From contig NC_083341.1 of the NCBI RefSeq assembly GCF_019175385.1, positions 66,621,800 to 66,685,799 on the forward strand: a stretch of 64,000 bases of DNA, written 5' to 3'. The position numbers and the translations under genes are program-made. Origin of the DNA: Lycium barbarum (taxonomy: Eukaryota; Streptophyta; Magnoliopsida; Solanales; Solanaceae). Below, piece after piece: positions 12,256-24,302 of this stretch. The first letter of the stretch is position 1; each line of letters starts with the position of its first letter. Below the pieces are notes generated by a model. It did no database searches and was not told the DNA's origin. It saw only the letters and a program-made list of their open reading frames with translations.

Positions 12256-12608
12256 TGTCACGACCCAACTAGGGGCCATGACGGGTAGCCGGAGCTGACT
12301 ACCGAGCACCGCTTATTATGCTGACTAACATATTTAGCCTGGGCATGCATCATCTTTAACACAAACTTATCATGAAACAATCTCCAAACGTCCCCCAAAA
12401 CATATATAAGCATAGGCTCATAAGGCTACAAAGTGATGTACAAAATATACAATGAAGAAGTTTCATAACATCTACAACCCACACATAGGTATCTACGAGC
12501 CTCTAACTGAACACTGAAATCATAAGGACAGGACAGGATCCCGCCATGGCCCAAATATGTACACAAAAGAATATAGTAATAGGTTGCACCTCCGGAGTAG
12601 TGGGGTGC
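12256..12608 (-). mobile_element. M1 5' LTR, gag-proximal part
   Basis: The last ~350 bp of the M1 5' LTR, ending TGACA (minus) at 12256. It is interrupted by element A, whose target duplication GGTGC is 12604-12608 here and 26938-26942 on the far side. The LTR resumes at 26943. Confidence 0.88.
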
Positions 12609-15600
12609 TGTTATATCCCGTGTTTTCTCACATTTGGAAAATTAGAAATAATCTTGACTTCTATGAAATAAAGTCATAATTGATTACATCTAGCACTTGA
12701 GTTGTTTGTAAAAGAATATTAATGTGAAAGTGTCGGGGAAGGCTAAGGGCAAAAATTGGAATTTCGGAAATTAGTTTCGGGATTTGTAAAACAAGGATTT
12801 AAATCCATTGGGCCAAGAAAAATTGATGAGAAATGAGGCCCAAATAGGGGTGGGTGGCCGGCCATAAGGCCAAGCCCACCCAACCTTTTTAGTCATTTTT
12901 CCCATGTGCTAATACTAATAATATTGTGGTCTTTATCCCTTAGAGCCTTCAAGAAATTAGAAGAAGAGAAAGAACAAAGCACAAGAGAGAAAAAGAAAGA
13001 GGAGCTCTCGGGTTTGGCCATGGAAAATTGACCCTCAAAAATCTTGTGCCAAAAATTGATATCTTGTGATTTTCCTACTAATTCAAGGTTCCTTCTCAAC
13101 TTGGTGTAGTTGGTTTCGAAGGAAGAGGTCTTGGTTCATCAAAGTGATCACATACTCAAGTGAAGAAGATTTGAGAAAAAGGTAAGAATTCATCCCTTAT
13201 TATTGTGTTATGAAGTTTTGTTTGTGTGGTAGTATGTAGAAATGAGTTGAAAGTATAGAAATATGGAAGATTTCAAAATGGGTTTGGAATATAGTGTATA
13301 GCCGTGAGTGTATATACGTGGTATACATATATGAGTTGAATTTTATGTTATATTCAAATTGTGTGGATGATGGTATTCACATTGGAAATGAAAGTTGAAT
13401 GAGTTTAGTTGAGTTTGGTAATGTGGTGCTTGGCCGTGTGGTATGAAGTGGTGGAATGGAAATGAATTAATTTTGTTTAATGTGTTAGTTGCGTTATTAT
13501 GATGCTTGCAATGTATATGGAGATAAAATGATATAAGTTTGTATTGAAATGGAACGTAGAAGCTTATGTCGTTTTAGTACGATTTTATGACATTATGAAA
13601 ATGAGGTTGTTAGGTTGCAAATTATGATGATCATTGATAGATTTGGAAGAAGGGAACATGTTATGAATATGTATGCCAAAGATTAGAAGCTTTGGATGAA
13701 ATATGACTTTGGCGGAAAGTTTGTATATTATGTATATCGTGTGTATAATTTAAGGAAACGATATGAAATGCTTCTAAACTATGTTGTGGTGATCTAGATT
13801 GATAATGAATGTGAAATCGTTGACATTAGTTTGAAAGTTAAGGTTAAAGTGAAGGTTATGGCATTATGTCGGCAAGTAGAACTAGTTATGTCATATTGTG
13901 TTTTGTATTGATTGTTGTTGTTGTGGGTGTTGTTGTTGGGTTGTTGTTGATTGTTTTGGCCGAGTTGAATTCTCGGGGGTGCTATATGTATAGGGGAGGT
14001 GCTGCCGAAATTTCGGTAGACATATATGAGTTAAGTTGAATTCGTAGATTCTATAACTCACAATTGGTAAACATGACCATTTGCAGACTTTTGACGAAAC
14101 GGGAAGTGAGCTCGGAAAGGCGTAAGGAGCTTAAAAGGTATGTAAAGCTATCCCGATTCTTCTTTTGGCATTTCCTAGAAGTACTAGGATCGGATTCACG
14201 CCTCGGAGAATATTCTGCCCATCGGAATCCGCATCTGAAATTGTCACATTTTCGTTCAATAGGATTGAACCCTTTTGGTATGCTTTCTTGAAAATTATGC
14301 AAATCTTCCCCAAACTATTTGAAAGGTTATAGAATGTCCGTAGAACCTTCGTAGGTGACCCCATAAGCTTAAAATAAGTAATTTGAGCCCACCGCCTTGC
14401 TTGTCCCGAGGTGGGCCCAATATTCCCGATTTTACCCTTATTGTACTTAAGGCTTGTTTTCGAGCAGTTTTCGAAAGAAATGTTCTGACTACTCATTTAA
14501 CTACTAAACAAAGACAGCTTTAAATACTCCATTAAGTCTTATAAATTGCTTTGGCACTCGGAACGATTTCAGAAAGATTATGCTTCTATAATTCATTGGA
14601 TTGGTTTGTCATTGGTATGCCTCATTGAGTCTCTGAAAATATTTATGATGTTTTAATTGCATTTAGTCTCTCACTACACCATTCGTGGATGCCCCAATGT
14701 TTCCCACACTGAGCCCGGGCCAGGATATGTTGTCAAGCGTAATTCTCTGCATTGTTCGCCGTGCCTCGATGTGAGGGGGCAGGTATACGCGTACGTGGGT
14801 TTGTGGAGTATTCTGTGCCACGTACGCTTGTTCTGATATGATTTGCTATGGCCATCTGATATGATATACTATGTTACGGGGTTACGCCCCTATTCTGATT
14901 CTTTTGAGTTGTGGCACCAGCGTCGGGAGGGTGGCCACGTTCTGTCTACCGAATCCCTTGGCAGGGGCCAGATTTGATATGACATATGTTTCTGTACACA
15001 CTCTGCATGTTTTGAAAATATGTATTTGATACTTTGGATTTTCTGCTCACTTTCTGTACGTTCTGTACCAGTTACGATTTGTTTCTGTAATTCAGGCTTT
15101 ACATATTCAGTACATATTTCGTACTGACCCCCTTTCTTCGGGGGCTGCGTTTCCATGCCGCGCAGGTACTGACGACAGGTTTGCTGATCCGCCCACCTAG
15201 GATCTTATTCTGCTATTTTGGAGCGCTCTCTTATTCGGAGCCCATCTTTTGGTACAGTCTGTCACTATTGTATATATGTATTCGTTCATGGGTACGGCGG
15301 GGCCCTGTCCCGTCATATGATTCTGTCCGTCTGTTTAGAGGTCTGTGGACATGTGGGTTAGGGTCTTTATGTACGGATGGGTGTATATGTTGCGTTTGGG
15401 GTGATCCCATTCGCCGCGGCGGCCGGTCCGCATATGTTTAATGTTTCTTTGTTGGCCGTGTGTGGTCTTTGCTGGTATTATCTGTGCGCAGGGTTAATTT
15501 GGATAGTCTGTAAAATAAAGGAAGCTCTGCCGAAATTTTTCTGGAAATTATCTAAATTGGAAATGTAGCCTTGTCGGCTTCTGTTATATACTTGATGCGT

Positions 15601-15687
15601 TTGATAAAATATGAGATAACATTTGATAGATTTGTTTGGGTGCCCAGATCGGGCACTAGTCACGACCTACGGGGTTGGGTCGTGACA
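12609..15687 (+). mobile_element. A 5' LTR
   Basis: A 3,079-bp LTR, longer than the 3' copy because it keeps 13775-14223, which the 3' LTR lost. U3 contains GGGTGGGTGGCCGGCC and its near-complement around 12846-12882, forming a potential hairpin. A splice donor consensus (AAAAAG then GTAAGA) has its GT at 13182-13183. A stem-loop pair lies at 15108-15144 (CAGTAC/GTACTG, then CCCCC/GGGGG). Confidence 0.9.
13176..13190 (+). promoter_or_regulatory. Predicted leader-intron splice donor, element A
   Basis: AAAAAG followed by GTAAGA matches the plant 5' splice-site consensus and recurs at 24867 in the 3' LTR. Equivalent donors sit at the same relative place in the other LTR families. It pairs with a TTTGCAG acceptor just before the gag ATG. 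Confidence 0.5.
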
Positions 15688-15890
15688 AAAGTGGTATCAC
15701 AGCGGTTCGTCCTCGGAATGTCTACAGACCGTGTCTAGTAGAGTCTTGTTTATCGGTGTGTTGTGCACCACACCTATAAAAAGGAGGCTACAGGGCATTT
15801 AGGATACTACCCTTCTTTCTGTCTTAGATCGTGCGATAGAGCTGTGTTATCAGGATGACTCCTCCCTAACGAATTGTTATATTTGCAGTT
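15688..15890 (+). mobile_element. A leader with primer-binding site and predicted acceptor
   Basis: The primer site at 15692-15705 reads TGGTATCACAGCGG, two changes from that of the other elements. The leader ends in a strong 3' splice-site consensus: a T-rich stretch and TTTGCAG, with AG at 15887-15888, two bases before the gag ATG. Confidence 0.75.
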
Positions 15891-17390
15891 ATGCCTCCAA
15901 AAAAGGCGTCAGCGGCCCAAAAGGCCAAGGCAGCAGCTGTGGTAGAGACTAGTCGGGCCCAGAGGGTTACCAGGGCCCATGCACATATTGCTCCTGATAT
16001 TTTGCCCCCGGCAGAGGGCTCTTCCACACCGCCACAGGTAGAGGAGATTGGAGCAGCAACAGCTGCAGGTCGAGGGGCGGCTCCACCGCCAGCTCCCGAG
16101 ATTCCAGTACCTGAGCCTCCAGCTCCACGGCCAGGGACTGAGGATCAGTCTATGAGAGAGGCAGTCCCGCTATTGACCAGACTTGTGGCGGGACAGGTTC
16201 AGGGGCACGGATTGGGAGGTGACCGAGCAGGCAGGCGCGACAGTTCGAGAGCTCGTGAGTTCTTGACTTGTGGCCCTCCAGAGTTCTTCGGGACAAAGCC
16301 CGAGGAGGATCCTGAGGAGTTTATCAGGAAGATGCGGCGCACCTTACATTTGATTAATGCCTCCACGACAGAGTTAGTCACGTTGGCTTCGTACCGGCTG
16401 TATGATGTAGCGGATAATTGGTACGAGTCATGGGAGTTATCCAGAGGTGATGGCGCTCCCCCAGCAGTTTGGGATGATTTTTCTCAGGCTTTTCTTAGCC
16501 ATTTTCTGCCTCCGGAGTTACGGCGGGCCAGGGCTGACAGATTCTTATTGCTGAGATAGAGGGGCCACAGTGTTCGAGAGTACAGTATGGAGTTCGACTC
16601 ATTGGCCCGATATGCACCTGCTGTGGTAGCTACTATGGCTGACAGGATGCACAGGTATATTATGGGGATGGACCGGTATTTTGTCGACAGTTGTTTGGTA
16701 TTGGCCGCTCAGCCCGATATGGATATTGCCCGTATTCAGGCTCAAGCCCAGGGCATGGAGGACCGGCACACGGGTCATCAGCCCGATAGGAGTCAGGATC
16801 GGAGACAGCCTAAGAGGGCCAGATCATCTAGGTATTCAGGAGATTTTCGGGGCAGACAGCCTCAGCAGCCGCAGCAGCGTAGCCGACATCTATCCCAGAC
16901 GGCACAGAGCGCACCTCCACAGCCTACAGGTCGCAGATTTGATAGCCCAGGTTATTCAGGAGCAGGTCAGAGCTCCAGGGCTTCAGGTTCGCGGACAGAT
17001 AGGGGTTCTGGTCAGACGAGGCCACCTAGGCCTCAGTGTTCTTATTGTGGCAGATACCATCCTGGGGAGTGCTACAGAGCCACCGGTGCACGCTTTTCTT
17101 GTGGCCGTCAGGGCCATTCTGTGAGAGATTGCCCGTATAAGGGTGGTTCGGGTGGTGCAGCGCAGCCTACCAGATCAGCCGCTGGGTCATCATCTTCGAC
17201 AGTGGCTATGCGCCCTACAGGGCCGGGTACATCAGCACCGGCAGGTCGCGGCAGAGGCCGTGGTGGAGCTTCGGGTACTGTGGTCCTTCGAACCGCATTT
17301 ATGCTTTGGCCAGCCGCTAGGATCAGAAGGCATCGCCTAATGTCGTTACAGGTACATTATTGGTTTTCTCTCGGTCTGTGTATGCATTAA
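15891..17390 (+). pseudogene. A gag (broken)
   Basis: The ATG at 15891 gives MPPKKASAAQKAK, like the MPPKGKA starts of P2 and M5. Blocks in order: basic and Ala/Pro-rich N-terminus (1-90), GPPEFFGTKPEEDPEEFI, WYESW, RRARADRF, the capsid-like MADRMHRY block, an Arg/Gln/Ser-rich linker, and a knuckle region near residues 395-405. The knuckle has lost its first zinc ligand: the codon at 17091-17093 is CGC (Arg) where the family has Cys, leaving RFSCGRQGHSVRDC. A TAG at 16557-16559 interrupts the frame. A 1-nt deletion near 17283 shifts it, so the last ~35 codons to 17390 are out of frame with pol. Confidence 0.9.
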
Positions 17391-18617
17391 TTGATCCAGG
17401 TTCGACTTTGTCATATATTTCGCCTCTTGTTGCTGGAAAAATTGGTATAACGTCTGAACCTATAGAGCCATTTGAGGTAGCCACACCGGTTGGGGACTTT
17501 ATTGTAGCAAAACAGGTATATAAAGACTGTTCTGTAATTGTATGTGGCCGTGACACTAAGGCAGATCTGGTGGAGTTAGATATGATCGAGTTCGATGTTA
17601 TTATGGGTATGGACTGGCTAGCTTCCTGTTATGCTAATGTTGACTGCCAAAATAAGGTAGTTCATTTCCAGTTTCCTGGGGAGCCAGTTATAGAATGGGC
17701 CGGTAATACAGCATCGCCGAAAGGTAAGTTTATTTCATACCTTAAGGCGAAGAAAATGATCAGAAAGGGTTATATTTATCATCTGGTTCGGGTACAAGAC
17801 TTGACAGCAGAAACGTCGACTCTTCAGTCAGTTCCCGTGGTTAATGAATTTCCAGATGTATTCCCAGATGAGCTTCCAGGTCTTCCTCCAGAGCGGGAGA
17901 TAGATTTTTCTATTGATTTGCTTCCAGATACACAGCCGATATCTATTCCCCCGTACAGAATGGCACCGGCAGAATTGAAAGAACTGAAAGAGCAGTTGAA
18001 GGATCTGTTAGAAAAAGGCTTCATCAGACCCAGTACTTCGCCTTGGGGAGCCCCGGTATTATTTGTGCGTAAGAAAGACGGGTCGCTGCGTATGTGTATT
18101 GATTATCGGCAGCTGAATAAGGTAACCATAAAGAATAAATACCCCCTTCCCAGAATTGATGATTTGTTTGATCAGTTGCAGGGCGCCAAATATTTTTCGA
18201 AGATAGACCTTCGGTCAGGCTATCACCAGGTACGGGTACGAGAGGCCGATATTCCTAAGACAGCATTCCGGACCAGATATGGGCATTATGAATTCAAAGT
18301 TATGTCTTTTGGGCTGACTAATGCTCCTGCGGTATTTATGGATTTAATGAACCGGGTATTCAGGCCGTTCTTAGATATGTTCGTGATTGTATTTATCGAC
18401 GATATTCTGGTTTATTCTCGGTCCGAGGCAGAACATGCAGATCATCTGAGAGCGGTACTTGGGGTACTTCGGCATCAGAAATTATATGCAAAATTTTCTA
18501 AATGTGAATTCTGGCTGGCTTCAGTGGCATTCCTGGGGCCTATTATTGCAGTTGATGGTGTCTGGGTGGATACACAATAGATTGAGGCCGTGAAGAATTG
18601 GCCTAGACCCACGATGC
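17284..18617 (+). pseudogene. A protease and reverse transcriptase (pol first part)
   Basis: In the frame that continues to 18580: protease with DPGSTLSY (Asp at 17393-17395) and [16 protein letters not shown], then RT with [23 protein letters not shown] and catalytic FIDDIL (Asp pair at 18398-18403). Protease cuts the polyprotein; RT copies the RNA from the tRNA primer. TAG codons lie at 17318-17320 and 18578-18580, the second matching a CAG in related copies. Solo LTR S1 enters at 18618 inside the [16 protein letters not shown] region; the target duplication GATGC is 18613-18617. Confidence 0.92.
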
Positions 18618-21600
18618 TGTCACGACCCAACCCCGTAGGCCGTGACTACTGTCCGTGCTGGACACCCATACGTACCCAACAACCCAAACCAGAATATAAG
18701 CATAATATACAGATACGGGAGTCGAATGGCTTTACTAATTATCGTAGACAAACAGACATATCGCACGGAAGCCGATAAGGCTATCATAGAACATAGTAAC
18801 CCAAAACATATACACAACCCACATGTATGTCTACAGACCTCTACGAACAACAAGCAAATCATAAGACGGGACAGGGCCCCGTCATACCCCTGAATAACAT
18901 ACATATGTGCAACAGAAGAGTCTGTACCCAAAATATAGGCTCCGGACTAAGGAGCATTCCAAGATAGCAGAATAGGATCCTAAGCGGGCGGATCAACAAA
19001 TCGATCGTCTGTACCTGCGTGGCATGAAACGCAGCCCCCGAAGAAAGGGGGTCAGTACGGAAAATGTACTGAATATGTAAAGCACGGAACATAGTGAACA
19101 AAGTCATAACTGAAGCAGAAGGTACAGAAAATGAACGAAATATCCAGAATATCAAAATGCTGATCATAAAGCATAAATAGTGCATGCAGAAGACATGTCA
19201 TATCTGGTCCCATTACGGGACTGGGTAAATAGAACGTGGTCGCCACCCCGACACTGGCGCCACAACACAGCATAACTCCAGAGTAGGGAATAACTCCGTA
19301 ACATATCATATCATATCAGAATGTGCACATGTCAAACATATCAGATGGCCATATCATATCATATCATCATATATCAGAATGTGTGTACATGGCACAACAT
19401 ACTCCACAACCCATGTACATGTATACCTGCCCCCTCACATCGAGGCGCGGCGAACAATGCAGTGGAATACGCGTGATAACATATCCTGGCCCGGGCTCAG
19501 TGGGAGAAACATTGAGGCATCCACGAATGGAGTAGTGAGAAACTAAATGCAATAAAAATACCATAGGCTTCCAGAGACTCAATAAGACATATCGGATGAC
19601 AAATCGAAATAATGCAATCGGACAGAATCATAGTAAGTGTATTTCGGATGTCATAATGAACTACGGAGAAATAATCTTTCGGGGATCGTTCCCAAGTTCC
19701 AAAATAGCTTATAGGACTCAAGGGAATATTTAAAATGATTATTATATAGTAGTTAGAAGGACAGTTAAAACGTTTCATTTTATATTTCTCGAAAATCAGA
19801 CAATAGTACATTAAGAGGCAAATCGGGAATAGTGGGCCCACCTCGGGACAACCGAAGCGGTGGGCTCAGATTACGTATATTACGCCTATAGAGTCACCTA
19901 TAAAGGTCCTAGGGATGTTCCGTAACTTTCCAGGCAATTTGGAAAAGTTTGCGTAATCCTTTCAACAAAACATACTTATAGAATTCAATTCGATTGAATG
20001 AAAAGGGGACATTTTCAAACACGGATTTCTATGAACGGAATACTTTTCGAGATTCAAATCCGATCCTAGTACATCTAGGACATGCCAAAAGAAGGGTAGG
20101 GATAGCTTCACATACCTGTTAGCGGCTATTCGTAACCCGTTCGTCTCGTCGCTCTTTTAGCCTATTTATATAAGAGTAACGTTATTGTTAGTAACTATAT
20201 TATCTAGTTTACAAATCCATAGCCTATTTCTTATCGAACCTATATTCTAGCTTATACATATTCTCGTTTAAGATTTTTTATTACCTAAAATTTAGCGAAA
20301 ATCCGGCAGCACTTCCCCTATATTTTCACCTATCCAAAATTTCCAATTGCTCTAATGTTGACACAGAAATACCAACAACAACATATGGATACAATTATAT
20401 TTTCAATTCCTCCAACTCAACACGAACAACAAAATGTTCATATCAATAAAATTTTAACTTTAACTTTCTAATCCTTTCGCCATATAACTAGGGAATTCTT
20501 CCATAACCAACTTAATTAGAAAGATACGGAGATAAAACATACCTTAATCTCTAGAACACTTTATTAGAATCCCAGTTCTATGCTTTCAAAACCAGCCATA
20601 CAATAGGGTGACAACACTCCAAAACGTTTATGCCATCACTTAGCTATCAAGGAAGGAGAAGATGATATAAAAATTTAGCAACTACTTTTGTGTTTTTATA
20701 CTTTTGTGTTGTTGAACACCTGAACGTTTTCTTAGAAATAATATGTAATGAACAACTGCTTTCCTTGTTTCCAATTGCAAATGAAATTAAATAAGGTGTT
20801 AAGGACCATTTTCCACCTTTATACGTGTCATTTGGTACATAAATGTGCTAATGACTCATGATATTTTAGTACCAATATGATGCCACCTATTGACCTAATT
20901 AGTGCCATGTATCAGCCACTATTTTAATTATCTAATGCCATGCAGCAACTTGCTAATAGTGCTTATTTATTTAATTCCACTTAATATCATAATTAATTTC
21001 TTGATCTCAATTCATTTTACCAATTATTTTTAATACACTTCATATATCCATTTCCATGATTATGTGACGTACCACTAGTCCATAGTCCCTTTTGGTACAC
21101 ACATTTTTTTTTTTTTTGTAATGCCTTTCCTATGGATCAAGTAAATATATATAGTATAAAAAATGTTGTCCCAAATAAGGTAGACAAGGAATAATGCCAT
21201 GTTCCTCTTGTCAATTATAGATACGTTGTTCTCCACATAGCACGTAATATTGCAGCAACTATTCTACTAGAGTTTTTTTTTTTATGCAAATGAACAAATA
21301 TATCACCATTTCCTCTACTTGAAAACGTGAATCTACCTAACTTTCACCACTTCAAGACATACCTATATTGCTGCCACCTAAACCTCTTATAGTTGCATGG
21401 TCATAAGTCTCCCTTATCCCTATGTTCTCACGTGGATTCATATAAATTAAACTTATCCATTTTATTCAATTAATACCATAATTAATCCGATACTCTCCCA
21501 CTTCATCTCCACATTTAACCAATTGTCCTCATAATTAATTTCTTAATCTCAATTCACTTAAGTAAAAAATTTTAACACACCTCATATACTCGTTATCATG

Positions 21601-22024
21601 ATAATGAGATATAACACTAGTCCACAACCTCTTTATACATACACCGAATATTATTCCAATCACCGTTATCACACTTGTTAAGTCCTAAATTATTTCGGGA
21701 CCTCAAACTCTTTGTACACCGAGCTCTCGATTTTTATCCTTGAATATGATCGAATTTTTCGGGCTCGGGTAGTTTTACTCATATTGGACGATTAAATTTT
21801 TCTAGTCCAAAAATACGAAATACTATAGCTTGGACCGTATTCCATTCACATAAATTTTGAACCTCGACGAAACTTATTTTCTTCAATTGGTTTAACTTCA
21901 AATCCTTACGATACATGCGTACCATCACTTTAATCACCTATAAGCTTGGGGGATAACCTCGTGTCTGTTACTAATATCATTTAACTCGCACACTTTCCAA
22001 CGTATGAAAATACGGGATCTAATA
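18618..22024 (-). mobile_element. S1: solo LTR inserted in A pol, opposite strand
   Basis: A 3,407-bp insertion flanked by exact GATGC duplications (18613-18617 and 22025-22029). Removing it rejoins A pol in frame. On the minus strand it starts TATTAGATCCCG (TG expected, one transition) and ends GGGTTGGGTCGTGACA, like the A LTR. It carries the A-type stem-loop pair (CAGTAC/GTACTG and CCCCC/GGGGG, 19028-19072) and a splice donor consensus (TTAAG then GTATGT, GT at 20542-20543). There is no primer site, polypurine tract or coding domain, so it is a solo LTR left by recombination of a full element related to A. Confidence 0.9.
20989..21627. repeat. Diverged internal direct repeat in S1
   Basis: About 100 bp at 20989-21087 recur, diverged, at 21531-21627. 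Both contain ATAATTAATTTCTT, a CTCAATTCA stretch and a CACTAGTCCA stretch. The spacing of about 540 bp suggests an old segmental duplication within this LTR, which would partly explain why S1 is longer than the A LTR. Confidence 0.65.
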
Positions 22025-24220
22025 GATGCCCACAGAGGTACGTAGTTTTCTGGGATTAGCAGGCTATTACAGAAGATTTGTGGAAATGTTTGCTTCGATT
22101 TCAGCGCCTTTGACAAGGCTAACTCAAAAGGGAGCCAAGTTCCAGTGGAGTGATGCTTGTGAACGAAGCTTCCAGTTGCTGAAAGAGAAGCTGACTACAG
22201 CTCCAGTTCTGACTCTTCCCGAGGGACTAGACGGGTATGTTATTTATTGTGATGCTTCTGGTGTGGGGTTAGGCTGTGTATTGATGCAGCACGGCAGAGT
22301 TATAGCTTATGCTTCCCGACAGCTCAAAAAGCATGAAAAGAATTATCGTACTCACGATCTGGAGCTTGCAGCGGTGATTCATGCCCTGAAGATATGGAGA
22401 CATTATTTATATGGCGTTCATGTGGATATCTATACAGATCATAAGAGTCTCCAGTATATTTTTAAGCAGAAGGAGCTTAATTTGTGGCAGCGGAGGTGGC
22501 TAGAACTCCTAAAAGACTATGATGCGGATATTCTGTACCATCCGGGTAAGGCTAATGTTGTTGCAGATGCACTCAGCCGAAAATCTATGGGCAGCTTGGC
22601 AGATTTACAGCCAGACAAGAGAGAGATAGTACGTGATATTCATCAGTTGGCTAATCTTGGGGTTCGTCTGGCCGATTCTGGCGGTACACGGATTTCTGTC
22701 CGAGGGGCTTCTAAATCATCCATTAAGGAAGATATTAAGCGGCACCAATATGAAGATCCTATATAGCTCGGTACAGAGACACAGCCCATGAAAAGGAAAA
22801 GACTCCGTTCGAGTTTACACCAGACGGAACCTTACTATACAGAGGCAGGTTGTGTGTACCTGATATTGCAGGGCTGCGGCAGCAGGTTATGGGCGAGGCA
22901 CACCATGCTCGCTATTCTGTTCATCCTGGGTCTACGAAGATGTACCATGATCTTAGATGCCTATACTGGTGGGATGGTATGAAACGGGATATCGCAGAGT
23001 TCGTCGCTCAGTGCCCAAATTGTCAGCAGGTCAAGATTGAACATCAGAAACCGGGTGGACTGTTGCAGGAAATGGACATTCCGACATGGAAGTGGGAGAT
23101 CATTAATATGGACTTCATTACAGGTTTGCCTCGCACTCCACGGAAGTATGATTCCATCTGGGTTATTATTAATAGGCTGACAAAATCAGCCCATTTTCTC
23201 CCCGTCAGAACTACTTATTCCGCTGAGGATTACGCCAGGCTTTATATTAAAGAAATTGTGCGACTTCATGGAGTTCCTATATCTATTATTACTGACGGAG
23301 GTGCCCAGTTCACGGCGAACTTCTGGAGATCTTTTCAGGAGGGATTAGGGACTCAGGTGAGTCTGAGCACAGCATTCCATCCTCAGAGCGACGGACAGGC
23401 CGAGCGTACTATACAGACACTTGAAGATATGTTGAGGGCCTGTGTTATTGATTTCAGAGGTAGCTGGGAGGATCACTTGCCATTGATTGAATTTGCTTAT
23501 AATAACAGCTACCATTCCAGCATCCAGATGGCTCCATACGAGGCTTTATATGGTAGGAAATGCAGGTCACCTATCGGCTGGTTTGATATTGGCGAGACAG
23601 AGTTTATCGGCCCAGATATGATCCAGCAGGCCGTTGATAAGGTGAAACTTATCCGAGAGCGACTATTGGCAGCCCAGAGTCGACAGAAATCATACGCTGA
23701 TAAACGGCGTCGTCCTTTGGAATTCCAGGTTGGTGATTGGGTATTTCTGAAGGTATCGCCTATGAAAGGGGTAATGCGGTTCGGCAGAAAGGGTAAGCTT
23801 AGTCAGCGTTATATTGGGCCTTATCTGATTGTTCGGAAAATTGGAAATGTCGCCTATGAGTTAGATCTGCCATTTGATTTGGAAGCGGTACATCCGGTAT
23901 TTTATGTATCTATACTCCGCAAATGTATTGGTGATCCCTCCAGAATATTTCCTGCGGATGACATTCAGGTGACGGAGCAGTTATCTTACGAGGAGCAACC
24001 CGTAACCATCTTGGACCGCCAGGTAAGAAAGCTCCGAAATAAAGATGTAGCTTCTGTTAAGGTGCTGTGGCGGAACAACAATAGGGAGGAAATGACCTGG
24101 GAGGCCGAAGAGGAAATGAAGAAGAAATATCCTCAATTGTTCCCTATGCCCTCAGGTAATCTTGAATCTTTGCTTAATTCCATTTCAATAATGAATGAGT
24201 GTCATATGTGCTGTCTATAA
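22025..24220 (+). pseudogene. A RNase H, integrase and chromodomain (pol second part)
   Basis: This resumes A pol after S1. RNase H has [13 protein letters not shown] and [12 protein letters not shown] 1-nt deletion near 22762 shifts the frame. Integrase follows, with HHCC (CPNCQQVK) and an apparently complete DDE triad (NMDF, TDGGAQF, DGQAERT); a conserved VDRLTK is INRLTK. The C-terminal chromodomain spans about 24010-24150 (DRQVRKLRNKDVASVKVLWRN and TWEAEEEM), and the stop is at 24218-24220. Integrase plus chromodomain would be open from about 22766 to the stop, one of the best preserved integrase regions in the window. Confidence 0.92.
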
Positions 24221-24266
24221 ACAGAAACTTCCCCCAAAGTATTTTCAAACCCTATAAGATTAATTT

Positions 24267-24302
24267 AACATTCGAGGACGAATGTTCTAAAGGGGGGAAG
24301 GA
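24267..24302 (+). promoter_or_regulatory. A PPT-adjacent hairpin and polypurine tract
   Basis: The perfect 8-bp stem AACATTCG-AGGA-CGAATGTT (24267-24286) is followed by a polypurine tract containing AAAGGGGGGAAGGA that ends at the 3' LTR start. Confidence 0.85.

Noticed and set aside
12840..12890. Counting the GGGTGGGTGGCC hairpin of A and the GGGCCAAGCCCACC block of L1 as ACGGNCCGT arrays
   Set aside because: The position is similar, but the core ACGGNCCGT is absent and there is no repeated array.
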